DNA of 58,171 nt from Clostridium sp. AF27-2AA (GTDB lineage: Bacteria > Bacillota > Clostridia > Lachnospirales > Lachnospiraceae), in contig NZ_QUFI01000004.1 in NCBI RefSeq assembly GCF_003478505.1, positions 1 through 58,171 of the forward strand, read 5' to 3'. Within the stretch, counting starts at the first letter, position 1; every line of letters starts with the position of its first letter. Both the position numbers and the translations under genes were made by a program. The notes beneath the pieces were generated by a model, which was not told where the DNA came from, made no database searches, and was given only the letters and a program-made list of their open reading frames with translations. This document shows, one piece after another, positions 32,162 through 41,403 of the stretch.

Positions 32162-32590
32162 TCAGCTGTGAAACAGCACAATTCCGCCGATGGCAATGAG
32201 GGCACCAAGAACCTTGCGCCACTCAAAAGGAGCTTTTTCTACGCCGAACCATCCAAACAGCTCAATAGTGTAAGCAATGATGATCTGGGTCACTACAATA
32301 AAAAGCGTGGCTTTTGCGGGGCCCAGCCCGTCCATGCTGCGGATGACGGTCCAGGTGATAAAAGCGCCAAGTATTCCACCGACAGCCATGTACCAGGGCC
32401 GTACGGAGAGGAGTGAGGAGACCGGCGTCCTCTCAGAAAAGAGCCAGAGGATGAGACAGGTGAAAAAAGCCGTGAGCTGGACCCACCCGGCGGAAAGCCA
32501 GATGCCGGTCTGGCGGGTCAGACCGGTATTTAAGACACCCTGGATGCTCATGAGGGCGCCGGACAAAAGGGCAATCAGAAAACCAAACAT
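32162..32590 (-). CDS. YdcZ (DUF606) DMT-superfamily transporter
   Basis: A 142-residue membrane protein with about five helices, starting MFGFLIALLSGALMSIQGVLN, which matches the YdcZ/DUF606 half-size transporters. GLGPAKATLFIVVTQIIIAY is the conserved C-terminal segment. Such proteins often act as dimers; substrates are unknown. The start follows AAAAGGAG on the - strand. It converges on the kinase-like gene, and its promoter overlaps that of nusB. Confidence 0.8.
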   Translation of the reverse strand: MFGFLIALLSGALMSIQGVLNTGLTRQTGIWLSAGWVQLTAFFTCLILWLFSERTPVSSLLSVRPWYMAVGGILGAFITWTVIRSMDGLGPAKATLFIVVTQIIIAYTIELFGWFGVEKAPFEWRKVLGALIAIGGIVLFHS

Positions 32591-32624
32591 AGCAGGATCT
32601 CCTTTTCTGGGAAAATAAAAACTT

Positions 32625-32669
32625 CAGCCGCATAAGATATGCTTTAGTGTGTCTTATGCGGCTGTTTTT
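32625..32669. terminator. Bidirectional hairpin in the ydcZ leader
   Basis: A perfect 13-bp stem CAGCCGCATAAGA/TCTTATGCGGCTG (32625-32637 and 32652-32664) is followed by TTTTT on the + strand and by AAGTTTTTATTTT on the - strand. On the - strand it falls in the leader of the YdcZ gene, so it may act as an attenuator. Confidence 0.6.
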
Positions 32670-32717
32670 ATACCTCGCACGAACTGTATTGTGAAAGTGA
32701 AAAAAGTGTGGTATGAT
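32667..32717. promoter_or_regulatory. Divergent nusB/ydcZ promoters sharing one -35 region
   Basis: + strand: -35 TTGTGA (32689-32694), 17-base spacer, -10 TATGAT (32712-32717), driving nusB. - strand: -35 TTCACA (32690-32695), 17-base spacer, -10 TATAAA (32667-32672), driving the YdcZ gene. The two -35 boxes lie on nearly the same bases of opposite strands, so both promoters probably cannot be occupied at once. Confidence 0.6.
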
Positions 32718-32808
32718 AATGCGTAAGATTGGTAGCTGTCCGCCCATCTGCGCCCGCGCACTGAACGGGAGGGCACGGAACAGCTATAAGCAGGAGGAAG
32801 AAAGACAG

Positions 32809-33261
32809 ATGACCAGAAGAGAAATGCGGGAGCATTGTTTTAAAATTCTGTTTGGAGTAGAGTTCTACCCGACGGAGGAGATAAAGGCCCAGGTGGAGCA
32901 GTATTTTGACGCTCCGCAGGAGGACGATGTAGCGGAAAACGGAACAGAAGAAGTAGTCCACAATGTAGAAATGAAAGAAGTTGACCGCACCTTCTTAACC
33001 GACCGCGTGGCAGGAATTGCCGGAAAGATTCCAGAGCTGGATGCCCGCATCGATGAGGTAGCCCAGGGATGGAAGACCAGCCGTATGGGAAAGGTAGAGC
33101 TTACCATTTTGCGCCAGGCTGTTTACGAGATGCAGTATGACAGCGAGGTGCCGTCTAAGGTAGCTATCAACGAGGCGGTAAATCTTGCGAAGAAATTCGG
33201 CGGAAAGGATTCACCGGCCTTCATCAACGGTGTGCTGGCGAAACTGGTAACCGAGGCATAA
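32809..33261 (+). CDS. nusB: Transcription antitermination factor NusB
   Basis: A 150-residue helical RNA-binding protein with the N-terminal TRREMREHCFKILFG and the C-terminal VPSKVAINEAVNLAKKFGGKDSPAFINGVL signature of NusB. It binds boxA RNA with S10 during rRNA antitermination. The ATG at 32809 follows AGGAGGAAG; the longer reading frame from 32713 begins at the promoter -10 box and is rejected. An insertion of acidic residues (QEDDVAENGTEE) lengthens the middle. First gene of the conserved block leading to spo0A. Confidence 0.93.
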   Translation: MTRREMREHCFKILFGVEFYPTEEIKAQVEQYFDAPQEDDVAENGTEEVVHNVEMKEVDRTFLTDRVAGIAGKIPELDARIDEVAQGWKTSRMGKVELTILRQAVYEMQYDSEVPSKVAINEAVNLAKKFGGKDSPAFINGVLAKLVTEA

Positions 33262-33262
33262 T

Positions 33263-34498
33263 ATGGCCAGCGTTTATTCGGTTTCCCAGGTGAATTCCTA
33301 CATTAAGAATATGTTTGCCCAGGACTTTGCCCTCAGCCGCATTACGGTGCGGGGCGAGGTCTCAAACTGCAAGTATCATACATCAGGACATATTTATTTT
33401 ACGCTGAAGGACGGGACCGGAACTCTGGCGGCAGTCATGTTTGCCGGCCAGAGGAAAGGTCTCTCTTTTCAGTTACAGGAAGGGCAGCAGGTGGTGGTGA
33501 CCGGCTCGGTCGATGTCTATGAGCGGGACGGAAAGTACCAGCTGTATGCCAGAAAGATTGAGCAGGAGGGCCGTGGGGATTTATACCAGCGGTTCTTAAA
33601 GCTTCGGGACGAACTGGAAGAGATGGGCATGTTCGCGCCGGAGTACAAGCAGCCCATTCCTCGGTACGCAAAGACCGTGGGCGTTGTGACAGCTCCCACT
33701 GGAGCGGCTATCCGGGATATCATGAATATCACGAACCGAAGAAATCCGTATGTCCAGCTTGTCTTATATCCGGCTCTGGTGCAGGGAGCAGGAGCCGCTG
33801 CTTCCATCACAGCCGGAATTCGTACCCTGGACCGCATGGGCCTGGATGTGCTGATCGTGGGGCGCGGAGGCGGTTCTATTGAGGACCTTTGGGCGTTCAA
33901 TGAAGAAATTGTGGCGCGGGCTATTTTCGACTGCGCAACCCCGGTCATCTCCGCAGTCGGTCATGAGACCGATGTGACCATTGCGGATTACGTGGCAGAT
34001 CTGCGGGCACCGACTCCGTCTGCGGCGGCAGAACTGGCTGTATTTGATTACCGCCAGTTTGAGTCAGCAAGGCTTTCTTACCAGGCAGCGCTGAATCAGG
34101 CCATGGAACGAAAAAAGGAGCTTGTCCGTTACCGCACAGAGCAGTACCGTCTGCGTCTGAAGCTGCATGATCCGGAGCGGAAGCTGCGAGAGCAGAGGCA
34201 GCGCCTTACAGACACGGAAGATGCCATGAAGCGTGCCATGGAGCAGAAGCTGACGGCAGCGCGCCACCGTCTGGCACTCCTTAGCGGGCAGCTGCACGGC
34301 TTGTCACCGCTGGCAAAGATCAGCAATGGCTATGGCTTTGTGATGGACGCGGAGGGAAAACGACTCACATCCGTCGGCCAGACCGCAGCCGGAGATGCCA
34401 TTACAATTCGGATTGCCGACGGAAAAATCCAGGCGCAGGTAACGGAAACTGTGCCGTATCAGGAAACGCGGGATCACGGGCCGAAAAGCCACGGCTGA
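33263..34498 (+). CDS. xseA: Exodeoxyribonuclease VII large subunit
   Basis: A 411-residue protein: N-terminal OB-fold (about 1-100: ITVRGEVSNCKYHTSGHIYFTLKD), catalytic core (about 125-320: GVVTAPTGAAIRDI, LIVGRGGGSIEDLWAFN, SAVGHETDVTIAD) and a coiled-coil stretch towards the C-terminus. With XseB it degrades single-stranded DNA. The start follows one base after the nusB stop. Confidence 0.94.
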   Translation: MASVYSVSQVNSYIKNMFAQDFALSRITVRGEVSNCKYHTSGHIYFTLKDGTGTLAAVMFAGQRKGLSFQLQEGQQVVVTGSVDVYERDGKYQLYARKIEQEGRGDLYQRFLKLRDELEEMGMFAPEYKQPIPRYAKTVGVVTAPTGAAIRDIMNITNRRNPYVQLVLYPALVQGAGAAASITAGIRTLDRMGLDVLIVGRGGGSIEDLWAFNEEIVARAIFDCATPVISAVGHETDVTIADYVADLRAPTPSAAAELAVFDYRQFESARLSYQAALNQAMERKKELVRYRTEQYRLRLKLHDPERKLREQRQRLTDTEDAMKRAMEQKLTAARHRLALLSGQLHGLSPLAKISNGYGFVMDAEGKRLTSVGQTAAGDAITIRIADGKIQAQVTETVPYQETRDHGPKSHG

Positions 34499-34551
34499 GG
34501 CAGAACATCCTGTGTATGGCAAAAGACCGGGCGGAACAAAAAGGAGCAGAT

Positions 34552-34755
34552 ATGGAAAAATCAATAGAGCAGACCTTTGCAGAGCTGGATGAGCTGCTGG
34601 AAAAGCTGGAATCTCCGGATACCACACTGGAGGAGTCTTTTGCCTGTTATGAGACGGGTATGAAGCTGGTGAAGGCCTGCAATGATAAAATCGATAAAGT
34701 AGAAAAACAGATGATCATCCTGCAGGGAGGTGCAGAGGAAGATGGAGATGCGTGA
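34552..34755 (+). CDS. xseB: Exodeoxyribonuclease VII small subunit
   Basis: A 67-residue helical protein with the signature TFAELDELLEKLESPDTTLEESFACYETGMKL shortened here to its key parts FAELDELLEKLES and YETGMKLVKAC. It binds the XseA coiled coil. The ATG at 34552 follows AAAGGAG; the in-frame ATG at 34516 lacks a ribosome binding site. The 3-prime end overlaps ispA by a few bases. Confidence 0.93.
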   Translation: MEKSIEQTFAELDELLEKLESPDTTLEESFACYETGMKLVKACNDKIDKVEKQMIILQGGAEEDGDA

Positions 34756-35629
34756 AGAACTGAAGAAACGGACCAGTGAGGTAGAAGCGGTTGTAGAAAG
34801 CTACCTTCCGAAAGAAGAAGGACATCAGAAAACCATTTTTGAGGCGATGAATTACAGTGTGCGTGCAGGCGGCAAGCGTCTGCGCCCCATGCTGATGCAG
34901 GAGACCTACCATCTGTTTGGCGGCACGGAACGCGCTGTAGAGCCCTTTATGGCAGCCATGGAGATGATTCACACATCCTCCCTGATCCACGATGACCTTC
35001 CCTGCATGGACAATGACGAACTCCGCCGCGGCCTTCCCACCACATGGAAGAAATTTGGCTACGACATGGCAGTGCTGGCAGGAGATGCCCTGATGATCTA
35101 TGCGTTCGAGACGGCAGCGAAAGCGTTTGCCATAACAGCTCATCCGGACCGGGCAGCAAAAGCCATTCAGGTACTGGCTGAGAAGACAGGCATCTACGGC
35201 ATGATCGGCGGCCAGGTGGTGGACGTGGAACTGACCGGAAAGCCGATTCCGCAGGAAAAGCTGGATTTCATCTACCGGTTAAAGACAGGTGCGCTCTTAG
35301 AGGCTTCCATGATGATCGGAGCCATTCTCGGCGGCGCATCGGAGAAAGAGCAAAAGCGTGTAGAAGAGATTGCTTCGGCAGTGGGCCTGGCATTCCAGAT
35401 TCAGGATGATATCCTGGATGTGACCAGCACCAGCGAAGAACTTGGCAAGCCGGTCTTAAGTGATGAGAAAAATCAGAAGACAACCTACGTGACACTGGTT
35501 GGGCTGGATCAGGCAAAGGCTGACGTGGCAGAAATCTCTGCCCGTGCGGTCAGCCTGTTAAAGGAACTCCCGGGAGAGAATCTGTTCCTGGAGAACCTGG
35601 TCACCATGCTGGTAGAACGGAAAAAATAG
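34748..35629 (+). CDS. ispA: Polyprenyl (farnesyl/geranyl) diphosphate synthase
   Basis: Class I prenyltransferase of about 293 residues with the first Asp-rich motif DDLPCMD (82-88) and second motif DDILD (220-224), which bind the allylic diphosphate through Mg2+, and the GGKRLRP substrate motif. It elongates DMAPP with IPP for undecaprenyl and other isoprenoid precursors. dxs downstream supplies the pathway entry enzyme. The start is uncertain: GTG 34730, ATG 34742 and ATG 34748 are in frame; GAGGAA is 7 bases before 34748. Confidence 0.92.
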   Translation: MREELKKRTSEVEAVVESYLPKEEGHQKTIFEAMNYSVRAGGKRLRPMLMQETYHLFGGTERAVEPFMAAMEMIHTSSLIHDDLPCMDNDELRRGLPTTWKKFGYDMAVLAGDALMIYAFETAAKAFAITAHPDRAAKAIQVLAEKTGIYGMIGGQVVDVELTGKPIPQEKLDFIYRLKTGALLEASMMIGAILGGASEKEQKRVEEIASAVGLAFQIQDDILDVTSTSEELGKPVLSDEKNQKTTYVTLVGLDQAKADVAEISARAVSLLKELPGENLFLENLVTMLVERKK

Positions 35630-35655
35630 GAGAAGTTACGGGAGTTGCAAAAACC

Positions 35656-37569
35656 ATGATTCTGGAACACATAGAAGGTCCGTGGGACGTGAAAAATTTA
35701 AGTCCGGAGGAGTTAAAAACACTGGCAGCCGAGATCCGGCAGTTCCTGATTGAGAAAATCAGCGTGACCGGCGGGCATCTGGCTTCCAATCTGGGTGTTG
35801 TGGAACTGACCATTGCCCTGTACCTGGCATTTGATCTGCCAAAAGATAAGGTTATCTGGGATGTGGGGCATCAGTCTTATACCCACAAGATTTTAAGCGG
35901 GCGCCGGGAAATGTTTGACGAGCTGAGACAGTACGGAGGTATGAGCGGTTTTCCAAAACGCAAGGAAAGCCCATACGATTCCTTTGATACCGGACACAGC
36001 TCTACCTCGATTTCCGCAGGACTTGGCATTGCCCAGGGCCGGGATCTCTTAGGGGAGGATTATGCGGTCATTTCTGTGATCGGAGATGGCGCGCTGACGG
36101 GCGGCATGGCCTATGAGGCGCTCAACAACGCGGCGCACCTGAAAAAGAACTTTATCATTGTACTGAACGATAACAACATGTCTATCTCGGAAAACGTGGG
36201 TGGCATGTCCAAATATCTGAGTGGTCTGCGATCCGGTGTGGGTTACAATGAACTCAAACGCCAGGTATCGGAGACTCTGCTGAAAATTCCGGTAGTCGGC
36301 GCCGGGCTGGTGGAAAAGATCAGCCGCACCAAAGACAGCATCAAACAGCTGGTCATTCCGGGCATGCTCTTTGAAAATATGGGCGTAACGTATTTGGGCC
36401 CGGTGGATGGCCATGACATCAAAACTATGGTCAAGACCTTCAAAGAAGCGCGCAGGATGGATCATGCGGTATTAGTGCATGTGCTGACCAAGAAGGGAAA
36501 GGGCTATGCTCCGGCAGAGAAGAACCCGTCCCGGTTCCACGGTATCGATCCGTTTGATATCGCGACCGGAAAATCCTTAAAGGAAAAGGTATATCCAACT
36601 TACACCGACGTATTCTCAAAGAAAATCTGCCAGCTGGCAGAGATAAATCCACGCCTGGTTGCTGTTACGGCGGCCATGCCGGACGGAACCGGATTAAAGG
36701 CATTTTCCAAATGCTATCCGGACCGCTTCTTTGATGTGGGAATTGCGGAACAGCATGCAGTGACCTCCGCGGCAGGCATGGCGGCAGCCGGATTAAAACC
36801 GGTGGTAGCGGTGTACTCCTCCTTTCTGCAGAGAGGATTTGACCAGGTGCTCCATGATGTCTGCATCCAGAATCTTTCGGTGGTCTTTGCGTTAGACCGG
36901 GCAGGACTGGTAGGAAGCGACGGGGAGACTCACCAGGGCATTTTTGATCTGTCGTATTTAAGCTGCATCCCGAACATGAGCATTATGGCTCCGAAAAACT
37001 TATGGGAGCTGAGAAAAGAACTGGAATTTGCCGTATGTCATTATGATGGACCGATTGCCATCCGTTATCCGCGGGGGCAGGCATACCGGGGATTAAAGGA
37101 ATTTGATGCGCCCATCGAATACGGAAAGGGAGAAATGCTTTACGAAGGCAGCCGCATTGCCCTTCTGGCGGTGGGCAGTATGGTGAGCACCGCAGAACAC
37201 GTGCGGGAAAAATTAAAGGGAGCCGGTTTTACCTGTACCCTGGCGAATGGACGCTTCATCAAGCCCGTGGACTATGGACTGGCGGACCGTCTGGCAAAGA
37301 GCCACGAGCTTCTGGTTGTCTTGGAAGAAAATGTGCTCCAGGGAGGCTACGGCCTGCAGGTAAAGGCTTACGTGCAGGAGCATTATCCGGAGGTGCAGGT
37401 CCTGACCATTGCGCTGCCGGACGCCTATGTGGAGCATGGCAATGTATCCGTGCTGCGGCAGGAGTTGGGAATCGACAGTGACTCCGTGATCCGTACCATG
37501 AGAAAAACATGGGAGCCACTGGAAGATGCCATGAAGGGAATCATAGAAGAGAAAGAGGAAAACAAATGA
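35656..37569 (+). CDS. dxs: 1-deoxy-D-xylulose-5-phosphate synthase
   Basis: A thiamine-diphosphate enzyme of 637 residues joining pyruvate and glyceraldehyde 3-phosphate, the first step of the MEP isoprenoid route. Visible motifs are SVTGGHLASNLGVVELT, the thiamine-binding GDGALTGG with LNDNNMSIS, DVGIAEQHAVTSAAGMA and the transketolase C-terminal domain VLEENVLQGGYG. Full length. The stop overlaps tlyA by 4 bases. Confidence 0.96.
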   Translation: MILEHIEGPWDVKNLSPEELKTLAAEIRQFLIEKISVTGGHLASNLGVVELTIALYLAFDLPKDKVIWDVGHQSYTHKILSGRREMFDELRQYGGMSGFPKRKESPYDSFDTGHSSTSISAGLGIAQGRDLLGEDYAVISVIGDGALTGGMAYEALNNAAHLKKNFIIVLNDNNMSISENVGGMSKYLSGLRSGVGYNELKRQVSETLLKIPVVGAGLVEKISRTKDSIKQLVIPGMLFENMGVTYLGPVDGHDIKTMVKTFKEARRMDHAVLVHVLTKKGKGYAPAEKNPSRFHGIDPFDIATGKSLKEKVYPTYTDVFSKKICQLAEINPRLVAVTAAMPDGTGLKAFSKCYPDRFFDVGIAEQHAVTSAAGMAAAGLKPVVAVYSSFLQRGFDQVLHDVCIQNLSVVFALDRAGLVGSDGETHQGIFDLSYLSCIPNMSIMAPKNLWELRKELEFAVCHYDGPIAIRYPRGQAYRGLKEFDAPIEYGKGEMLYEGSRIALLAVGSMVSTAEHVREKLKGAGFTCTLANGRFIKPVDYGLADRLAKSHELLVVLEENVLQGGYGLQVKAYVQEHYPEVQVLTIALPDAYVEHGNVSVLRQELGIDSDSVIRTMRKTWEPLEDAMKGIIEEKEENK

Positions 37570-38375
37570 AGGAAAGACTGGATATCCTGATTGTAAATAA
37601 AGGGCTTGCCGCATCCAGAGAGAAGGCAAAGGCCATCATCATGTCGGGAATCGTATATGTAGACGGACAGAAGGAAGACAAGGCTGGTTCCATGTTTGAG
37701 GAGACTGCCAATATCGAAGTGCGCGGCGCAACCTTAAAGTATGTCAGCCGCGGCGGCCTGAAATTAGAAAAGGCCATGACTCATTTCGGCGTGGAATTAA
37801 AAGATAAGATCTGTATGGATGTAGGTTCCTCCACCGGCGGCTTTACCGACTGTATGCTGCAGAACGGCGCGGTGAAGGTCTACGCGGTGGATGTAGGCCA
37901 TGGCCAGTTAGACTGGAAACTTCGCAATGACCCGCGGGTGGTCTGCATGGAAAAGACCAACATCCGTTATGTGACTCAGGAGGATATCGAGGACAAGATC
38001 AATTTCTCTTCCATCGATGTGTCCTTTATCTCCCTGACGAAGGTATTGGGACCGGTAAAAGCGCTTCTGGCCGATGACGGACAGATTGTCTGCCTGATCA
38101 AGCCACAGTTTGAGGCAGGAAGAGAGAAGGTCGGAAAGAAGGGCGTGGTGCGTGAAAAGAGCACCCACCTGGAGGTGATTGAGAAGGTCATCGAATTTGC
38201 GGTGAGCATTGGATTTGAAATTCTGAATCTGGAGTATTCCCCGATCAAGGGACCGGAGGGAAATATTGAGTACCTTCTCTATCTTCAGAATCATACCGAC
38301 GGACAGACTTATCCGGAGTATCAGGTGGACGCGAAAACCATTGTGGACGCAGCTCACGGAGAACTGGATAAATAA
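37566..38375 (+). CDS. tlyA: TlyA family rRNA (cytidine-2'-O)-methyltransferase
   Basis: An N-terminal S4 RNA-binding domain (about 1-60: ERLDILIVNKGLAASREKAKAIIMSG) is followed by a FtsJ-like Rossmann methyltransferase domain (about 80-255: DVGSSTGGFTDCMLQNGA). TlyA proteins methylate the 2'-O of cytidines in rRNA; the Bacillus relative is YqxC. The ATG at 37566 overlaps the dxs stop (ATGA). It sits in the usual place between dxs and nadK. Confidence 0.92.
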   Translation: MKERLDILIVNKGLAASREKAKAIIMSGIVYVDGQKEDKAGSMFEETANIEVRGATLKYVSRGGLKLEKAMTHFGVELKDKICMDVGSSTGGFTDCMLQNGAVKVYAVDVGHGQLDWKLRNDPRVVCMEKTNIRYVTQEDIEDKINFSSIDVSFISLTKVLGPVKALLADDGQIVCLIKPQFEAGREKVGKKGVVREKSTHLEVIEKVIEFAVSIGFEILNLEYSPIKGPEGNIEYLLYLQNHTDGQTYPEYQVDAKTIVDAAHGELDK

Positions 38376-38386
38376 CAGGAGACAAT

Positions 38387-39214
38387 ATGAAGCATTTTTA
38401 CCTGATCGCCAATCCCTCCAAACCGGGGGCCCTGGATATGGCGGAAAAACTTGAGACAGAACTTTTGCGGCGAGGGGCTTCCTGCGTGCATGCACGGGGC
38501 TATACACGGGCTGATCAGATTCCGGCAGATACGGAGTGTATCATCACCCTGGGGGGCGATGGAACCCTGATCCAGGCATCCAGAGACTTAATCAGTCTGG
38601 ATCTTCCCATGATGGGCATTAACATGGGACATCTGGGATATCTTACCCAGGTATCCCGGGAGGAATCCATGGAGCCGGTGCTGGATGCTCTTTTATATGA
38701 TTCCTTTACACTGGAAAAGCGCATGATGCTGGAGGGCAGTGTGGTGGGAGCGCAGAAAATGGTAAAGGGAATTGCCTTAAATGAGATCGTTCTGACCAGA
38801 CAGGACGTGCTGCAGATGCTGCACTTCCAGGTGTACTTAAATGATGTGTTCTTCAACGAATATATGGCAGATGGCATCATTGCGGCCACGCCAACCGGTT
38901 CTACCGCATATAACCTTTCGGCCGGAGGACCGATCGTGGCGCCGGGAGCGCAGCTGATGGTGCTGACGCCCATCTGTTCCCATTCCTTAAACGCGCGGAG
39001 CATTGTGCTTTCGCCGGAGGACCGCATCAGCATCCGTCTGGTGAAATGGTCCGGCGGCAAATCCTACTCGGCGGTATTTGACGGGGACCAGGTGTTCCCG
39101 CTTCGCTACGGCGAACGGCTGGAAATTTGCAGGGCACCGAAGTATACCACCCTGATCCAGCTGAAAAATGTATCATTCCTTGAAAATATCAGACAGAAAA
39201 TGGACCGTATTTAA
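38387..39214 (+). CDS. nadK: NAD kinase
   Basis: A 275-residue kinase phosphorylating NAD to NADP, with GGDGT (56-60), the NE motif in ALNEIVL and the NLSAGGPIV segment that bind NAD. Length is usual. It starts 11 bases after tlyA with AGGAG present and is followed after 12 bases by argR. Confidence 0.95.
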   Translation: MKHFYLIANPSKPGALDMAEKLETELLRRGASCVHARGYTRADQIPADTECIITLGGDGTLIQASRDLISLDLPMMGINMGHLGYLTQVSREESMEPVLDALLYDSFTLEKRMMLEGSVVGAQKMVKGIALNEIVLTRQDVLQMLHFQVYLNDVFFNEYMADGIIAATPTGSTAYNLSAGGPIVAPGAQLMVLTPICSHSLNARSIVLSPEDRISIRLVKWSGGKSYSAVFDGDQVFPLRYGERLEICRAPKYTTLIQLKNVSFLENIRQKMDRI

Positions 39215-39226
39215 CGGAGGTAACCG

Positions 39227-39679
39227 ATGAAACTGGAACGTCACAGTAAAATTGTGGAACTGATAGGAAAATATGAGATTGAAACCCAGGAGGAACTGGC
39301 AGAACGTCTGAAACAGGCGGGCTATAAGGTCACGCAGGCAACGGTTTCCCGTGATATCCGGGAACTGAAGCTGACTAAGATTCCATCGGAAAACGGGCGC
39401 CAGCGCTATGTGGTCATGCAGAGCCAGACGGCTTTCAGTGACAAATATATCCGAATTTTAAAGGACGGGTATGTCTCCATGGATATGGCACAGAATATTC
39501 TAGTGATCAAGACAGTATCCGGCATGGCCATGGCTGTGGCTGCGGCACTGGATGAGATTCATTTCCATGAGATCGTGGGCTGCATTGCGGGTGATGATAC
39601 CGTCATGTGCGCGGTACGCAGCGTGGATGATACCATTCTTCTGATGGATAAATTAAAAAAACTGATCTCTGCCCGATAG
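39227..39679 (+). CDS. argR: Arginine repressor ArgR/AhrC
   Basis: A 150-residue regulator with an N-terminal winged helix (about 1-70; ATVSRDIRELKLTKI is the recognition region) and a C-terminal oligomerisation and arginine-binding domain (about 80-150; VGCIAGDDTVMCAVR). It represses arginine synthesis genes when arginine is bound. Located in the conserved argR-recN-spoIVB-spo0A block. Confidence 0.94.
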   Translation: MKLERHSKIVELIGKYEIETQEELAERLKQAGYKVTQATVSRDIRELKLTKIPSENGRQRYVVMQSQTAFSDKYIRILKDGYVSMDMAQNILVIKTVSGMAMAVAAALDEIHFHEIVGCIAGDDTVMCAVRSVDDTILLMDKLKKLISAR

Positions 39680-39698
39680 GCGAAAAGGAGGTGCAGCA

Positions 39699-41363
39699 AT
39701 GCTTTTGGAACTGCATGTAAAGAATCTGGCGCTGATCGAGGCGGCAGATGTGGAACTGGAGGACGGCTTAAACATTTTGACCGGTGAGACCGGTGCCGGA
39801 AAGTCTATCATGATCGGTTCGGTAAATCTGGCCCTGGGGCAGAAGGCCTCCAGGGAGATGATCCGAAACGGCGCGGAGTACGCCTACGTGGAGCTGGTTT
39901 TCTCAGTGGACCCGGAAAAGGAAGAAGCGCTGCGGGCGCTGGATGTGGTGCCGGATGAGAACGGCATCCTCATCATCAGCCGCAAGATCATGGCATCCCG
40001 CAGCTTAAGCCGCATCAATGATGAGACCGTCACTGCGGCCAGGTTAAAACAGGTCACTTCTCTGTTGATCGATATTCATGGACAGCATGAGCATCAGTCT
40101 CTGCTCCATGCCTCAAAACATCTGGAAATTCTGGATACCTACGCCAAATCCCGGGCACAGCAGCTAAAAGAACAGACGGCAGCTCTCTATACAGAGTATA
40201 CCCGTCTGGAGAAGCAGTTAAACCAGCTTGTCACAGACAGTGAGAGCCGCAGGAGAGAGGCAGATTTTCTGCGTTTTGAAATCGAGGAGATTGAAAACGC
40301 CCAGTTAAAGGCAGATGAAGAAGAAACACTGGCGGCCCGCTGCAGAAAATATGGAAGCGCAAGACGGATCATGGGAAACCTGTCCGCGGCTTACCGCGCG
40401 GTGGACGCGGAGGCGGTGGGCAATGCCCTGCACCAGGTCGGCGAGGTGGTGGAGTTTGACCCGGAATTAAAGGCCATTCAGGATCAGCTTTACGATGCGG
40501 AGGCGGTATTGTCCGATGCGCATCATGCGATTGGAGAATACCTGGGACAGCTCGATTTTGATGAGCAGGCTTATCAGGAGGCCCAGGAACGTCTGGACCT
40601 GATCCGGGGCCTGGAGGCAAAGTATGGCGGAAGCCTGGAACGGACCGAAAAAGCGTTGGAAGAAAAGAAACAACGTCTGGAACAGCTGGAGCATTTTGAT
40701 GAGTACCGCATGCAGCTGGAGCAGCAGTATCAGAAGGCGGAGAAAAAACTGGAGGCGGTGAGCACAGAGCTTTCCGCAGTCCGTCAGGAAGAAGCAAAAA
40801 AGCTTACGGAGAAAATCAGGGCCGGCCTCATTGATTTAAATTTCCTGGATGTCCGGTTTTCCATGGAATTTCGCCGTCTGCCTCATTACACGGCATCCGG
40901 TTTTGACGAGGCGGAATTTGTGATTTCCACAAACCCTGGCGAGCCGGAGCGCTCTCTGGGTCAGGTGGCATCCGGCGGTGAATTATCCCGTATTATGCTG
41001 GCTATCAAAACTGTATTGGCAGACAGCGATGATATTCCGACCCTGATCTTTGATGAGATTGACACCGGCATCAGCGGCCGTACAGCCCAGAAGGTGGCGG
41101 AAAAGCTGGCGGTCATCTCCAGAAACCATCAGGTTATCTGCATTACCCATCTGCCACAGATCGCTTCCATGGCGGACTGCCATTTTGAAATTAAAAAATC
41201 CACGGACGGAGCCAGCACAAAGACCAGAATTGCCCGATTAAAAGAGGAGGATGTGGTCACAGAGCTGGCAAGACTGCTGGGCGGCGCGCAGATTACAGAT
41301 GCTGTGATCCAGAATGCCAGAGAAATGAAGAAACTGGCCCGGCAGACAAAAACTCACAACTAA
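39699..41363 (+). CDS. recN: DNA repair protein RecN
   Basis: A 554-residue SMC-like ATPase: Walker A GETGAGKS (29-36), two coiled-coil arms (about 150-375), signature LGQVASGGELSR and Walker B TLIFDEIDTGISG in the C-terminal third. It acts early in double-strand break repair. The start follows AAGGAGG. The next hairpin ends the operon, or attenuates read-through into spoIVB. Confidence 0.95.
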   Translation: MLLELHVKNLALIEAADVELEDGLNILTGETGAGKSIMIGSVNLALGQKASREMIRNGAEYAYVELVFSVDPEKEEALRALDVVPDENGILIISRKIMASRSLSRINDETVTAARLKQVTSLLIDIHGQHEHQSLLHASKHLEILDTYAKSRAQQLKEQTAALYTEYTRLEKQLNQLVTDSESRRREADFLRFEIEEIENAQLKADEEETLAARCRKYGSARRIMGNLSAAYRAVDAEAVGNALHQVGEVVEFDPELKAIQDQLYDAEAVLSDAHHAIGEYLGQLDFDEQAYQEAQERLDLIRGLEAKYGGSLERTEKALEEKKQRLEQLEHFDEYRMQLEQQYQKAEKKLEAVSTELSAVRQEEAKKLTEKIRAGLIDLNFLDVRFSMEFRRLPHYTASGFDEAEFVISTNPGEPERSLGQVASGGELSRIMLAIKTVLADSDDIPTLIFDEIDTGISGRTAQKVAEKLAVISRNHQVICITHLPQIASMADCHFEIKKSTDGASTKTRIARLKEEDVVTELARLLGGAQITDAVIQNAREMKKLARQTKTHN

Positions 41364-41375
41364 AAACTGACAGTG

Positions 41376-41402
41376 TGAATTTTTTATTCCGCACACATAC
41401 TA
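41376..41402 (+). promoter_or_regulatory. Possible sigma-G-type promoter of spoIVB
   Basis: The -10-like CATACTA (41396-41402) is an exact match to the forespore sigma-G consensus. TGAATT (41376-41381) resembles its -35 but the spacer is 14 bases, shorter than usual. SpoIVB is a sigma-G target in Bacillus. The predicted transcript start falls inside the left arm of the hairpin that follows. Confidence 0.4.
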
Positions 41403-41403
41403 G

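Noticed and set aside
32713..32808. NusB extension of 32 residues
   Set aside because: It would begin inside the -10 box of the nusB promoter.
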